Source: Auanema rhodensis (taxonomy: Eukaryota > Nematoda > Chromadorea > Rhabditida > Rhabditidae). From it: a stretch of 64,000 nt of DNA. Positions 11,848-23,399 of this stretch are shown here, piece after piece. The notes under the pieces are model-generated. The model was not told the DNA's origin. It did not search any database and worked only from the letters and a program-made list of their open reading frames with translations. The DNA lies in contig OZ059894.1 of the NCBI GenBank assembly GCA_964057225.1, positions 13,464,131 to 13,528,130 of the forward strand, written 5' to 3'. The stretch's first letter is position 1. Each line of letters starts with the position of its first letter. The position numbers and the translations under genes are program-made.

Positions 11848-14800
11848 CTGCAACGATGATAATCTATCATTTATCAAAAAGATAAAAAGTAGAAATATTG
11901 AATGAACAATATGAATAGATAGATAATCTATAGAATTTTTCATCGTTAATGAATCACTATGGTTTAGTTCAAAATTCAGTAATAAATTGGGATTATTTTT
12001 ATATAAATTAGCAGCCATTGACAATTATTGAGATAAAATAATAGAAAATGTTACATCTAAGTGCTGAGCTCAAATATAATTAGAATTATCAAAAATAAAA
12101 GGAATGTGATTTCGAAGCTTTTCATTTGGCCAAATTTTTTCAAATTTGGCGTCTACAAGACTATTGTTTAGAAAAATTTAAACATTTCACAACTTTTTCT
12201 TCTGTGAGCATCGTTTTTTTCAAAGGATGCTCAGAAAAAAGGATAGAAGAATGACAGCTGTCTTTTTCACTAACAAAATGAGTGCATAAATCACAGAAAT
12301 TTACAAAAAATGAAAAATTCTCAAAACTTTTTTTCAGTTTGTATTAAAAAAGCAATGAACTGTTGATTTAATTTTAACTGAGAAATTTAAAGATATTGTT
12401 GGCTGCTCAAGTTAAACCATTTTTTACATTTTTTTTTCAGAAAAAAGTTATTTTCTCGTACTCCAATCTATGTATTTCTATTTTTAAATTATATTAATAA
12501 AAAATTGAATATACAGATTCAATTTTGACTTATAATTTCATTCTAAATAGAAAAAAAAACAAAAGCAATGCTAGCAATAAGTAAGTTTTCAAAAATTAAA
12601 TTTGAATACAAATTATTTCTTATCAAGTGAAATTGAAGAGGTGAAGAAAAAATTTAAAATTAATAAAACGAATTGACAAATCTGTAAAACTATACAAGCT
12701 TTATATGGTTGAGAATTGACAAACATTTAAATTTTATATCAAAACATTAGTATAGTAAAATAAAATATTATTCTAATCTATGGAATATAAAGAATCAAAA
12801 TTTTATAAAAAAATATTTATTTTGTATTCAACCGCTCAGATATTAGTAAACAACAGAATAAATTAATTGTATGGATATTTCACGTGAACTTTAAGTTAAT
12901 ATTATGCAAAATAAAAGTTTTAAGTTGGCCATACTCGAACATTTAGATTTTGATTTTTAAGTGTTTTTTTTTGTTGGAAAAAATCGAAGAATTAGTATAT
13001 TCTTCATTTAAGCTAAGAACGGCATGGAAGTTGTATACAAACTATGGTACATTTGAATGTTCAAAGAACATTTTTGTAAAAAATTATAAAACAAATTGAT
13101 CACATGTTCGATGAAAAATATTAAATATATAATTTTTTATAATCAAAAAACAAGATAATTGATTAATTTAATCTCACATTTCTAGTATGTTCGTGATTTC
13201 CATTTTGAAGTTATTATCTTTATTGAAATCTTATGGTTTAACCATTACAGCTCGAAGTTATACAAGGGATAGTGAAACTATTTGAAAAAGAAAAACCGTA
13301 ATGTGCACAAAGCTGAAATGAGAAATGGGATGAACATGCGACTTCTAGAAACTGAAGATCATCTGGTCTTAAAGGGCAACAACGAAACTGTTGAGGTTAA
13401 AATCAACAAGCAAACAAGACATCGAACAGAAGTGAGTGCGAAGCTAAGAATTAGGAGGAGAAGAAGAAGAGTAGAAACGAAGGAATACAGAGAGTGGATG
13501 ATGGAGAGCGCACTAGGGAAAAAGTGCCGGAGAGAAAAAGTGAAAGAAGCATGAAAAAACGAGAGAGTTAAGAGCTTCAGGGAGAATATACAGAATTTGA
13601 AGATAAGCACGAACAGATGCTCAGGTAAAATCTAAATATGGCTTTTCGTTATATAAAACAGAACTGCTCGCTAAGATGAGCTGATGAGCGAATAGAGTGC
13701 GCTTGTGAAAAGATGAAAAAAGAGGGAAATATATTGAGAGAAAATTGCTCTTAGACGACAAAATGAATACGTATACACACACACACATATATATTATATA
13801 TTATATATTTAATAGAAGTATGTGATGAGTTCATTTTGAACAAAAGACAACAATATTCGTTATGTTTGGGTTGGTAAAGCTCATGAGAAATAAACAATAT
13901 TCAATATTACCAGACTGAACAGACTGAAGAAAACGGCTAAACTTGCCTAATTGCACATTGAAAAAGTCGCAGAAATAAAAATTTAAAGAAAGAAAAATAG
14001 AAGTTGAAGAAGAGAAAGAGAGAAAAGAAAAGAAAAGAAGTGAAGAGAATTGAGAGAGATTTTGATATAAATTTTATATATGATATATAATCTTTGAGTT
14101 TTCAAGTGGTCTGAAGCTGTTTTTTGAACATAGTCCTCAAGTGGTGAATACAAAGGTATGTCACAAAATCTTTTATAATAAGTTGTGGTTTGAAAAAACT
14201 TAGATAAAAGACTCTTGATACTTGAAGAGACAAATGAATGAATGAAGATATAGCAAAAAATGAGATTACTGATGAAAATGAAGACAAAAACATAAATGAA
14301 TGTTTGCTATTTAAAAATTTGAAAAAAATAAATAAGTAGTGCTTGAAATAACTAATAATTTGAGTTGAACATCCACTGGTCATTAGTATCTTTTCCAAGT
14401 TCTTTATCTTATTGTCTTGTTGCCTGGATGTAGAACCATGGGATAGATGTGAGAGATTAATCACCATATGCTTGAATACTTTAATATTTTTGCATTTGTT
14501 CTGTGTCATATTAAACTTTTGAAAAGGAAAAGAAGAGAAAATGATGATTGAGCATCAGCTGTTCAGATGTTCATGAGATGACAAGAAATATATTTATATG
14601 AACAATCATTAAAGTGTTAAAATATGCAAAACAATAGAAGATAACTATAAAATCTTAATAATTCATATATTTGTCTTATAAATAGTTACAGTTAATTTAT
14701 AATTTATTTAAATTTCTTTTAAGACGTCCAAATGGTAATATTTTTTAGTTTTGAGATGCTAACGGAAGTCAACAAATCATTCGTTTAGATTATTTTGAAA

Positions 14801-15121
14801 ATAGGTTTGAGTTACATATCCGTTTGGCAAGGTAACAGATCAAAATTCGAACGTTAAAGAATAGAATTTCATATCTTTCCCCAATACTTACTACTTCAAA
14901 AAGTAAAAAAAAAACTTTAAAATATGAACAGCATGAACATTTTTGGGCATACATCTAGAGAAACGTTTAAAAAAGGAATTCGAAATGACTTCTTGGAAGG
15001 ACAACCAAAAAAATGAGAGTTTAGCAAGAAAGAACTGAAGATAAGGCCAATAAAATGACCATTTGTAAGAATGTCCACAATATAAAAAGAAAGCTTTTAG
15101 CTCACAAAAGTTGTTCGTTAC

Positions 15122-15154
15122 CTTCATCTATTAGTACTGAGCGATTAGCACTCA
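15122..15154 (-). CDS. Candidate 33-nt internal exon
   Basis: Flanked by CTTTTTAAG and GTAACG on the minus strand, it encodes SANRSVLIDE plus split codons (entry and exit phase 1). The exit phase fits the exon at 6608-6800. It is a short exon, so support is limited to splice signals and composition. Confidence 0.3.
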
Positions 15155-16108
15155 CTTAAAAAGGTTCCATTCATTGGCTAGTTTTGTGCGTTTTCGTTTT
15201 TAGTTGACTGAAGAATCGTGAAACTTGCGTATTATATAGTTTTTGCTAATAGATTAATAATTTATTTATTTTATAAAAAAGGAACAACATTAGTTAGAAG
15301 ACATGCGAATTATCTGAAAGAGAAAAATGTACAAAAGCTTAAAGTAGTTGCCGCTTTATGCTTAAACTTAACTTACTTGCGTCACACCTAAGCTGAATCA
15401 TTTATCTGTTTAGCTAAGAAATGTTGAAAAGAAGAGGAAAAAGGGATAGTATGAGATAGTAAATGATGAAAAAAAATATATATATATTAACTGAGGGAGA
15501 GAAAAAAACAGAGAGTGAGAATAACTTTTCTTATTTCTACTTACAGGAAAAGGTTTGGCTTTCCTTTCAATTTAGACCTTATCTTTAGAATGAATCTTTT
15601 AAGTTAGTTCCACTATTGAATAGATGTCATCGCAAAAGTTATTGAAGTTAGACGAATTTGAGTAAATAAATCAACTAAACCTTTTGGAATCACAAACGAC
15701 CTTTGTTGTGTTTTGATCAGCTATTTCATGGAAAGCATATACTTATTGCTCAAACAATAAAATTCTTTCAAAACATGTATATATCGTATCGTATTTTTGA
15801 TTCTATTATCATAAAAGTAACAACTTTGTCAAGTTTGCTATTGTGTTTTTAATTTCCCAACTACTTCCTTAAATCTTGGTTCTCTCACTCTTCCTCACAT
15901 AGTCAGTTTCTTATTATTTTATCTCAAAGTGAAAAAAAAAATAAAATCGATTAATACCGATGACATTTTGAATATGACGTTGGCAACATACTGTGAAATT
16001 AAAGGCTTCCTGCTAAGATCTTTCAATCAAAAACAAATATATGCAGATAAGGAAATAAACTTCAAACTTAAGAAGATTCAAGTGAAGAAGACGAAAAACA
16101 TTTCTAAC

Positions 16109-16205
16109 TTGATCATGTGAAAGACAATTTTTTTTAATTGATGACGTTTCTTTCAGGCTGTAATAGCTCGAAAATCTAAGAGGATTGTGGCGAGTGTCTG
16201 AGCGG
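16109..16205 (-). CDS. Candidate internal exon
   Basis: The minus strand after CAACTCAAG is open and reads RSDTRHNPLRFSSYYSLKET and onward. Its entry phase (2) matches the exit of the candidate first exon at 17321-17397. Possible donors are GTCATC (exon end at 16146) or GTTAGAAA (exon end at 16109). Base composition is clearly less skewed than the flanks. Confidence 0.3.
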
Positions 16206-17320
16206 CTTGAGTTGGCAAGGGCATGCATATGTATGTGCGAGAATTTTTTTTTCGCGTAACCAGTTGAAGGAAAAAATAGAAAAAAAAAGAAAAATGACTG
16301 AGATAAAGGGCTAGAAAACGAGGAACAAAAATGAAAATTGAAGTAAAGAAAAGGATGTCTTGCAATTCTTCAGAAGTTAACTAATACTTCCAAGCAAACT
16401 GTGTTATATATAATACATATACATATGTATGTATACAGCTATAAAGATAGATGTATGTATTGTTATCTACATAAGAAATATAATTTGAATCTATTGACTA
16501 TAAACTTTGTAAGTAAACAAGACTAAAATAAGTAGATAGCTTGCCATGAAGTTAGGGTAATTCAGTTAATTGATGAATGAAACCTATAATTAGAATTGTC
16601 TTAAGTGAAGAAACAATTCAGTTATATGTTAGAAATTTGAAAAAATTGTATAGAATTCAAGGATATACCAGAAACATGATTTAGAAATTATTTTTGATTT
16701 AGTTCATTGTTATTTCAAAAATACATAGAACATGAGAGTTCAATATCTGAAGAAGTTGAAAGAAGTACATGATAAAGACACATATTATTAAGTGTAAAAT
16801 ATGATTTTAAATAGTTCAAAAAGCATTTTTGAGGATTGAATAGGCAGATAAAGTTTCAAATGAGATTGGTATGTTGTTGGAATGAAAAATAAATTGTAAC
16901 CTGTTTGTATGGGATTGAAACAGGATTGAATATATGAATGATTAGTTCATCAGAAGTTAAGAACAAGCTGTGGCAACAATTAAAAAGAAAAGGATTACGA
17001 AAAAAGAGAAAAGGGATATCAAGGCTTGAAAAACCATTCCATGAGAAGGATAAGCTGATTTTTTATAACATGAATAGTCATTTCACGCAGTTAAAGAAGA
17101 TGATTAGAAAGCGAAAAACGATGCTATTAGAGGTGTGCTTAACAGTACAACGATCAAATTAATTATAGATTACTTAATAGAATTTAGGAAGATGAATGCA
17201 TTGGTATGGAAATCTAATGAAAAAGACGAGAAATCACCATAAACCACATTATGATGTTGTTAATTAATTTTTCCTGACAGACATCTTGGTTTAATAAAGA
17301 ATTTTGTTAGTTATCTTAAC

Positions 17321-17397
17321 TTCTTAGTCACAGACAGTGAACGAGTGGCTGACGTTAACGTAGTTCCTCTCATTTGACTTGTTGTTTGGAAGGGCAT
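17321..17397 (-). CDS. Candidate first exon of a long-intron minus-strand gene
   Basis: ATG at 17395-17397 opens MPFQTTSQMRGTTLTSATRS and a few more residues, ending at a GTTAAGAT donor in phase 2. The Ser/Thr-rich N-terminus has the look of a regulatory or structural protein tail. Downstream minus-strand islands at 16.2, 15.1 and 6.8 kb may be later exons; one link between 16.1 and 15.1 kb is missing. Confidence 0.4.
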
Positions 17398-18262
17398 CGT
17401 ATATCAAGAGATAAAGAGGATGAGAGCGAGGAATAGTTAGATAGGAATATAAAGACAGGTAAAAAAATATATAAATGAAGGTTAGAAAGAAAAAGAAATA
17501 AAAGAGAAAAAAAATTATATATTTTATTTAAAGAGAGAGAAAGAGGGAGGTATAACCAAGACACAGAATAATGTGTTCAAAAGTAATGAAGATGGAATTT
17601 CACTTGGAAAGAGGGAGCTTATCATCTGAGTATGCTGTGGACATATGAGACGAAACAACAGTTACATGAAGATCACAAGATTTTTTCCAACGTTGTATAA
17701 CTTTTCAATCAGAATCATCTTGGTCTTTTTTTATTTAAAAAAACATATAAATTAAACTTTTTGAATATTGTATTTCTGCGAGAAAATAAGAAAAAAAGAA
17801 GCAAAAACACAAACTTTTTTATTATTTTTTTCTTCAAAAATTAATATCAGGGGTGATGAAGAATAACTCTTTGTTTTTTTTCAATTTAACTTAAAGGCTA
17901 ACGGAAAGAAAGATGATTCATTGTAGCTGATTTCATCACGCGATGACACTGTGAATTTTCTTTGAAAAGAATTTATACAGGATGGGAAAAGAATAAGATA
18001 AAAGGAAAATGTATACATTTCTGATTAAAATACCGAAGTAAGATTTACATATAGTAAATAATACAGTGAATATAATAGTATATACAAGTATGATCAAAGA
18101 TGAATTGCACAGTGAAGATGTACTATACCAATGTACTGTAATCCTTATTTCAGTTGAAACAAAGAAAATAACAATTATTACTAACTTCTTCTTTTTTCGC
18201 CTTTTTCTCTTTTCTTTCTTCCTCACACGTATTCTTTATCTATATTTTTACTATTACTCACA

Positions 18263-18355
18263 TTCTCTCTCTCTCTCTCTTTCTCCTGTAGCCCTCTCTC
18301 TCTCTTTCTCGTGTTTCCCCTTCCCCCCCCCCTCTCTCTCTCTCTCTCTTTCTTC
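18263..18355. repeat. (CT)n tracts with a poly-C block
   Basis: Several (CT)n runs are broken by short spacers; a run of about 10 C is followed directly by (TC)n. The same C-run plus (TC)n arrangement recurs near 32.9 kb. Confidence 0.95.
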
Positions 18356-18359
18356 CACG

Positions 18360-20340
18360 TACACATAATATAGATGCTTGCATTTTGAAGATCGTTTTCT
18401 TACAAGAAAGTGAGGACAATGTATCAAATACAAAATGTAAAATAATTTTCGTAATATATACTCTTTTTCAGAAGATCAGGGAACTTTTTCCTTTTTGAAG
18501 GATTAGAAAAAAACATAGAATTTCAACATGCTGTGTGCCATTCGTACATGATCCCGGAAATTTTTTTATCATAAAGCTTGTTTATCGAAGTCTTCTGACA
18601 ATATCGTTCTACTGCTTTTCTCATTCACTTTCATTTGGACACTGATAACCTGTTTTAACAAAAAAATTATTTCAAAAGTCATTGGTGGCAGCTAATATGA
18701 CAATCCGATTGAAGATTCTTGTAATGCGATCAAAACTTTCGCGAAGTGCTTAATAATTTATGAATTCCTTTTTTATTACAATATGATAAAAACCATTAAC
18801 TGTAGGTAAAGTATATATGAAATTAACAAATACAATAAATTAATATTTTCTTTAAAACTAGTTCAGACCGTGTTTTGATTTCTTGGGTAAGACTAACGGC
18901 AACCTGACAAAGATTTCTTATCCAGCACCTCATCACAGCAAACTATTACGTGAAATATCGATTAGCAAACTGCCATTTTTTCATTTGTCATTATTTGTAA
19001 ATGGTTGCATTTATTTAAAAACCTATATTTCAGGATTGTTTTCATTAAAACGATTATTCTAATCGTTATAACTTATTTAATTCTTGTTTTAATTGTTGTT
19101 ATTTAACAAAATAATTGTTAAAAATGTATAGACTTGTCTTGACATGTAGTTTTTACTTTACTTTATTTTCTCACTACATTTTTCAAGATATTCTCGAATG
19201 TCAGCTGGTATTTTCTATTTTTTGTTGTACTTATCTTTAATATCGATTTCAAATGCTATATTGAACATTTGAATTATTTTACTTTTTTTCAATCATAATT
19301 CAGAACTATGATTCTTAATTTTTAGTAATTGAATAAACGTTTTGTCCATATATAATTGAAAATGCATGATAGAATACTTAATCTTTCATGAAGTATATAT
19401 TTCAAATGTTAAAGCTTTTTTACACTAAGTGCTATACTAAAAGTTTTTGTTATATTATGTTCATGCATATTGACATCAATATATTTAATTGTTTAGTGAT
19501 CCCCATTAACTTATTATTAGATATTTCTCCTTTAAATTTCATTTTATGAAACACTTATATTTATTTTGCCGAATTGCTTATCTTTAATGTCAAATGTGGT
19601 ACTATGTTTGAAGTGTAAACTAAATATATGTATCTCCTATCGGCAATTAGACTCGTTTCAATTTTTTTCCAAGGTAAATATGTGTTCATGTTCCTTTATT
19701 CGTCTCTTTATCAAGCCTTTGGCAATACTTTAACTTATTTCCAACAAAACTTTTTATCAGTAATAGTAATTTCACATTATTTATACATTCTTATTACTAG
19801 TAAAATCAATTTTTAACCACATGATTATGAATTATATGTTACATATAGCTAGTATTATTATAAAATATTTGATTTATATATATAAGCTGGATTAAGAGGT
19901 TGTATAAGTTGCTTTGTTCAATTTTTTCTAATATTTCTGTAGATTTGATGTTTTGTACTTGTTTTTAGCAAACAAAACAATAATTTTCAGATAAAAAACT
20001 ATTCAAATTTTATAATTTTTTGTTCTTTGTTTTGGCCATTTTACTGTAAACTTTGCTCTTTTACATTATTGATAGAGGTTTTGAAGATCGAAATTTTGTT
20101 TCAATATTACTTTTTATCTTCATATCTTTTTGATGTTTTAATGATAGTTTAAATGTCCATTCATGAGTTTTAATTTTATATTCATTTAATATACATTTTG
20201 TCTGAAAAACCTTTTAAATTGAAATCATAAAAATATATTTTACTATTCGAATCAAAAATTACTTCCTTATTCATAAATTTTTTTAATTACAGTACTATAT
20301 ATACTGATAGCATGGCTTAGATTAATATTTTCATTTTTCT
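18360..20340. other. AT-rich intergenic DNA upstream of the amine oxidase gene
   Basis: T-rich on the + strand. No coding island with splice context was found. Confidence 0.5.
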
Positions 20341-20356
20341 GTTTTAGACAAGAATC

Positions 20357-23295
20357 ATGACTGATTCGTCACACGCTGGAACTTTGGATTATGACGTCAT
20401 TATTGCCGGTGCCGGCTTAGCTGGTTTAACTGCTGCTAGGGAACTTCGATCACGCTATCCAGATCTTCGAGTATGCAATGTTGTTTGAATATCTATGTTT
20501 ATCATATTTGATTCTATAATTGTATTCATTTAATTATATTATAGATTTTGGTAGTAGAAGCTAAAGATAGAGTTGGTGGTAGAACACTTACTGTACCTAT
20601 GAAAGGATCACGTAATAGAACTGAATACTTTGATCTGGGTGGTATAACTTTTCTCTTTGTTTGATTTAATTGGATTACTGAAGGGCAGTGGGTCGGTCTC
20701 ACACAAAAACATATTTGTGATCTAATGGACGATTTTGGGTTCGAAAAGTATCCACAATACACAGAAGGATTAAGACAATCCCAAATTGGATGCTCTACAA
20801 TTCGTAAATATAATACAGTTCTGCCATTAAAAAGTATTGGGTTAGCATTAAATTACCATTAGCCTGTATAATGTTAAATTTTTATAGAGCCTTTTCTTTA
20901 AAAGAAATCATTGACTTATCTTTTAGTCTGTTCAAGTTGGAAAGCCTCATCAAAAAAGTATTCAATTTACTAAAAAAAAAAGAAAATTAAATTTAAATTT
21001 AAGGTTAATTTACAAAACTTATTTGCTTGGAAAGAAGCTGAAAAATATGATGAAATGACATTATCTAAATGGTCTAGAGAAAATTGTTGGTCTAGAACTA
21101 CATGTGACGCTTTGGATATTATTTCACGAACAATTTATGGTGTCGATTCAAATAGGTTTCTAAAAAATTGTTTCATCTCACATTTTTTTTTGTCAGGATT
21201 AATATGCTTCATCATTTGGCTTACTGTAAATCAGCTGGCAATATTCATGATTTGCTTGAAGATATGGGCAATGGTGCACAGGCTTTTCGAGTTAAGGTAT
21301 AGTTTGGTATGATACTCAATTAGCTCCTAGAACAATATCTTAAGGGTGGCACCCAGCAGTTTAGCAAGAAATTAGCAGAAACTGTAGGAATTGACAATAT
21401 CCAGCTTAATCAAGCGGTTAAAAATATTGAAATCTTCGAGAATACTGGGACAACAGAAGTCATATTAATGAGCACAGATGGAAAAAAAACTATGAAGGTT
21501 TGTTAAATATTCTTGCACTTCTAAGATATTTTTTTTTAGAAGTTGAGATGCTCAAGAATGATTTTGGCTATTCCTCCTAATGAATGTCACAAAATTGAAT
21601 TCACACCGAAACTTCCTAATCTAAAGGTAATTGTAGTTATATTTGAATTAGCAGCTAGAGTTTTATCAATTTATAGAAAAAGTTGTATGAATCGATGACT
21701 CCAGGCCATTATATTAAGTCTGTAATTACCTACGAATCACCATTCTGGCGTGAGTTAGGACTTTCTGGAGCAATTATCAGTACAGGGCGAACATCTATTG
21801 CCGGAGAGGTTTGTGAGGTGGGATGTAGCTGATAAGTTTTTTTGTATTTTTTAGGTTCTTCCCATACTAATGGCATATGATGAAACTACAGAAAATGGTG
21901 TTCCAGCTTTAGTAGTATTCATCAATGATCAGTATTCCGGTATAATATTTCATATTTTCTTATTATTTAATAATTAATCTATAGATATGACAACTGAAGA
22001 TAGGTGCAATGTAGTAACTAAAGATCTTATTAGATTTATTGGTGAAAAAGCTATGACAGAATTTATTGACTATAAAGAAATGGTTTATAATATATTATAT
22101 TGAATTAAATTATAATATATAATATAGGTATGGTCTAAAGAACCTTATAATGGTGGCTGTCCTGTAGGTGTGGTTACAACCGGGGGTATGGAAGCTTGGC
22201 AGGCCATACGAGATCCTTTCCATACGTCAGTAATCTCATATCTACTGAATTTATTTATAAATTTTATGTTTATAGTGTTCACTTTGCTGGTACTGAAACA
22301 GCGTTTTCTTGGATGGGATATATGAATGGAGCTGTAGAAAGTGGCTTACGTGCTGCTCATGAGGTTTTACACGAATTGGAGAAATTCGAAAAAGTTTCTT
22401 ATGCGTATTTGGTATGATCTTCATCAAAATTTCAATTTATTTCAAAAATTATTTGTAGAAAAATACTATGTATGATTCTGTTTATCGACCACCATTATCT
22501 CCTACTAATTCATACGATGAAGCAATATCTCCGTGGTTAGACCAATATATATTTCTCTAATTTATTCGTTTTTTCTTTTTTTCAAGGTGGAGAAGGATCT
22601 TTTTTGCTGGATGTGTTTGCCTAGGGATTCTTGCGTACAGTAAAAAGTATAAACTTTCTCTTTTTGCCAGAACTGTGAAGCCTGTTGAAAATCGCCTTGT
22701 TTTATGGACAACTGGAATCAATTGGCCAACTTAAACTTCTTTTCTATTTTTGTTATTATCTTTTTTAGTTCTCAATTTGTTTATTGTGATTGTCGTGATA
22801 CACTATAGTTCATATTAGCTTAAAATAATAATTCACCAAAACATTTGCACAGCAAAATTATTTATATGTAGAGAGAGAGAGAGAGATACTATCTACTTTT
22901 TAGTTTAAAATTACAGGTAGCACAATTAAATAAATTTTTAAAAAAATTTCATATTGTGTTGTAAATCACTGGACACATGCACTTTCTATTTTTTTATATT
23001 TCCGACACTATCACTGATTTTTATCCGGAATTACCAAGATTCTTTCACTCATGCTTACATATATAATATATCAATCTATGATTTTAAAATATAATTTTTT
23101 AGAAAAGTTAATTACAAGCCTGCGGAATTTTATTCGAATCTTCTAGTTGAAGCAACCACTCCAATAGACCCTGATGATGATGTGCAGAAGTTGATTAGTG
23201 AGCAAAAACATCTATTGGAAAAAGGTCTTTCACCTTATTTACGACGAAGGTGTGAGGACCGGATAACGTTTTTAAAATCGCTTCTAGATATATGA
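20357..23295 (+). CDS. Flavin-containing monoamine oxidase
   Basis: Oxidative deamination of amines, FAD-dependent, probably anchored in the outer mitochondrial membrane. Exons: 20357-20470, 20545-20641, 20684-20840, 20888-20957, 21004-21155, 21197-21296, 21345-21497, 21540-21626, 21677-21808, 21855-21939, 21985-22082, 22128-22225, 22276-22411, 22459-22535, then either 22587-22734 (567 aa) or 22587-22646 joined to 23103-23295 (602 aa). Domains: Rossmann motif GAGLAG at residues 18-23, the second FAD motif ([11 protein letters not shown]), DLGGQWVG, the SKEPYNGGC segment with Cys426 at the covalent FAD position of animal MAOs, and HFAGTETA near the C-terminal FAD site. A hydrophobic segment ([17 protein letters not shown]) at about 521-537 fits a tail anchor. 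An AG at 20346-20347 is a likely trans-splice site. Poly(A) signals are at 22929-22934 and 23393-23398, one per ending. Confidence 0.93.
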
Positions 23296-23399
23296 AAAGT
23301 ATATATAAATCGCATTTAAATGTTTTGAGAGAAAAGTTTGTTTCGTCTCAAGTTTCATAATTTACATTTTATAATTTGAGCATTTTCCTGAAAATAAAA

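Larger units (their letters stand above)
6801..17320. other. Purine-rich region with sparse minus-strand coding islands
   Basis: About 10 kb is AT-rich and purine-rich on the + strand, so it reads T/C-rich on the minus strand, as introns of minus-strand genes do. Isolated minus-strand islands with splice context occur at 10957-11196, 11740-11847, 15122-15154 and 16109-16205. The long + strand frames at 13282-13554 and 16938-17162 are Lys/Arg/Glu-rich products of purine bias and are not called. No complete gene can be assembled. Confidence 0.45.

Noticed and set aside
13282-13554. 90-codon + strand open frame rich in Lys, Arg and Glu
   Set aside because: It arises from purine bias; no splice context or conserved motif is visible, and the opposite strand is equally open.
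16938-17162. 74-codon + strand open frame
   Set aside because: Lys/Arg-rich by composition, with no promoter or splice signal; it lies in the purine-biased region.
20526-20762. 78-codon minus-strand open frame
   Set aside because: It is antisense to monoamine oxidase exons 2 and 3, which are clearly coding on the + strand.
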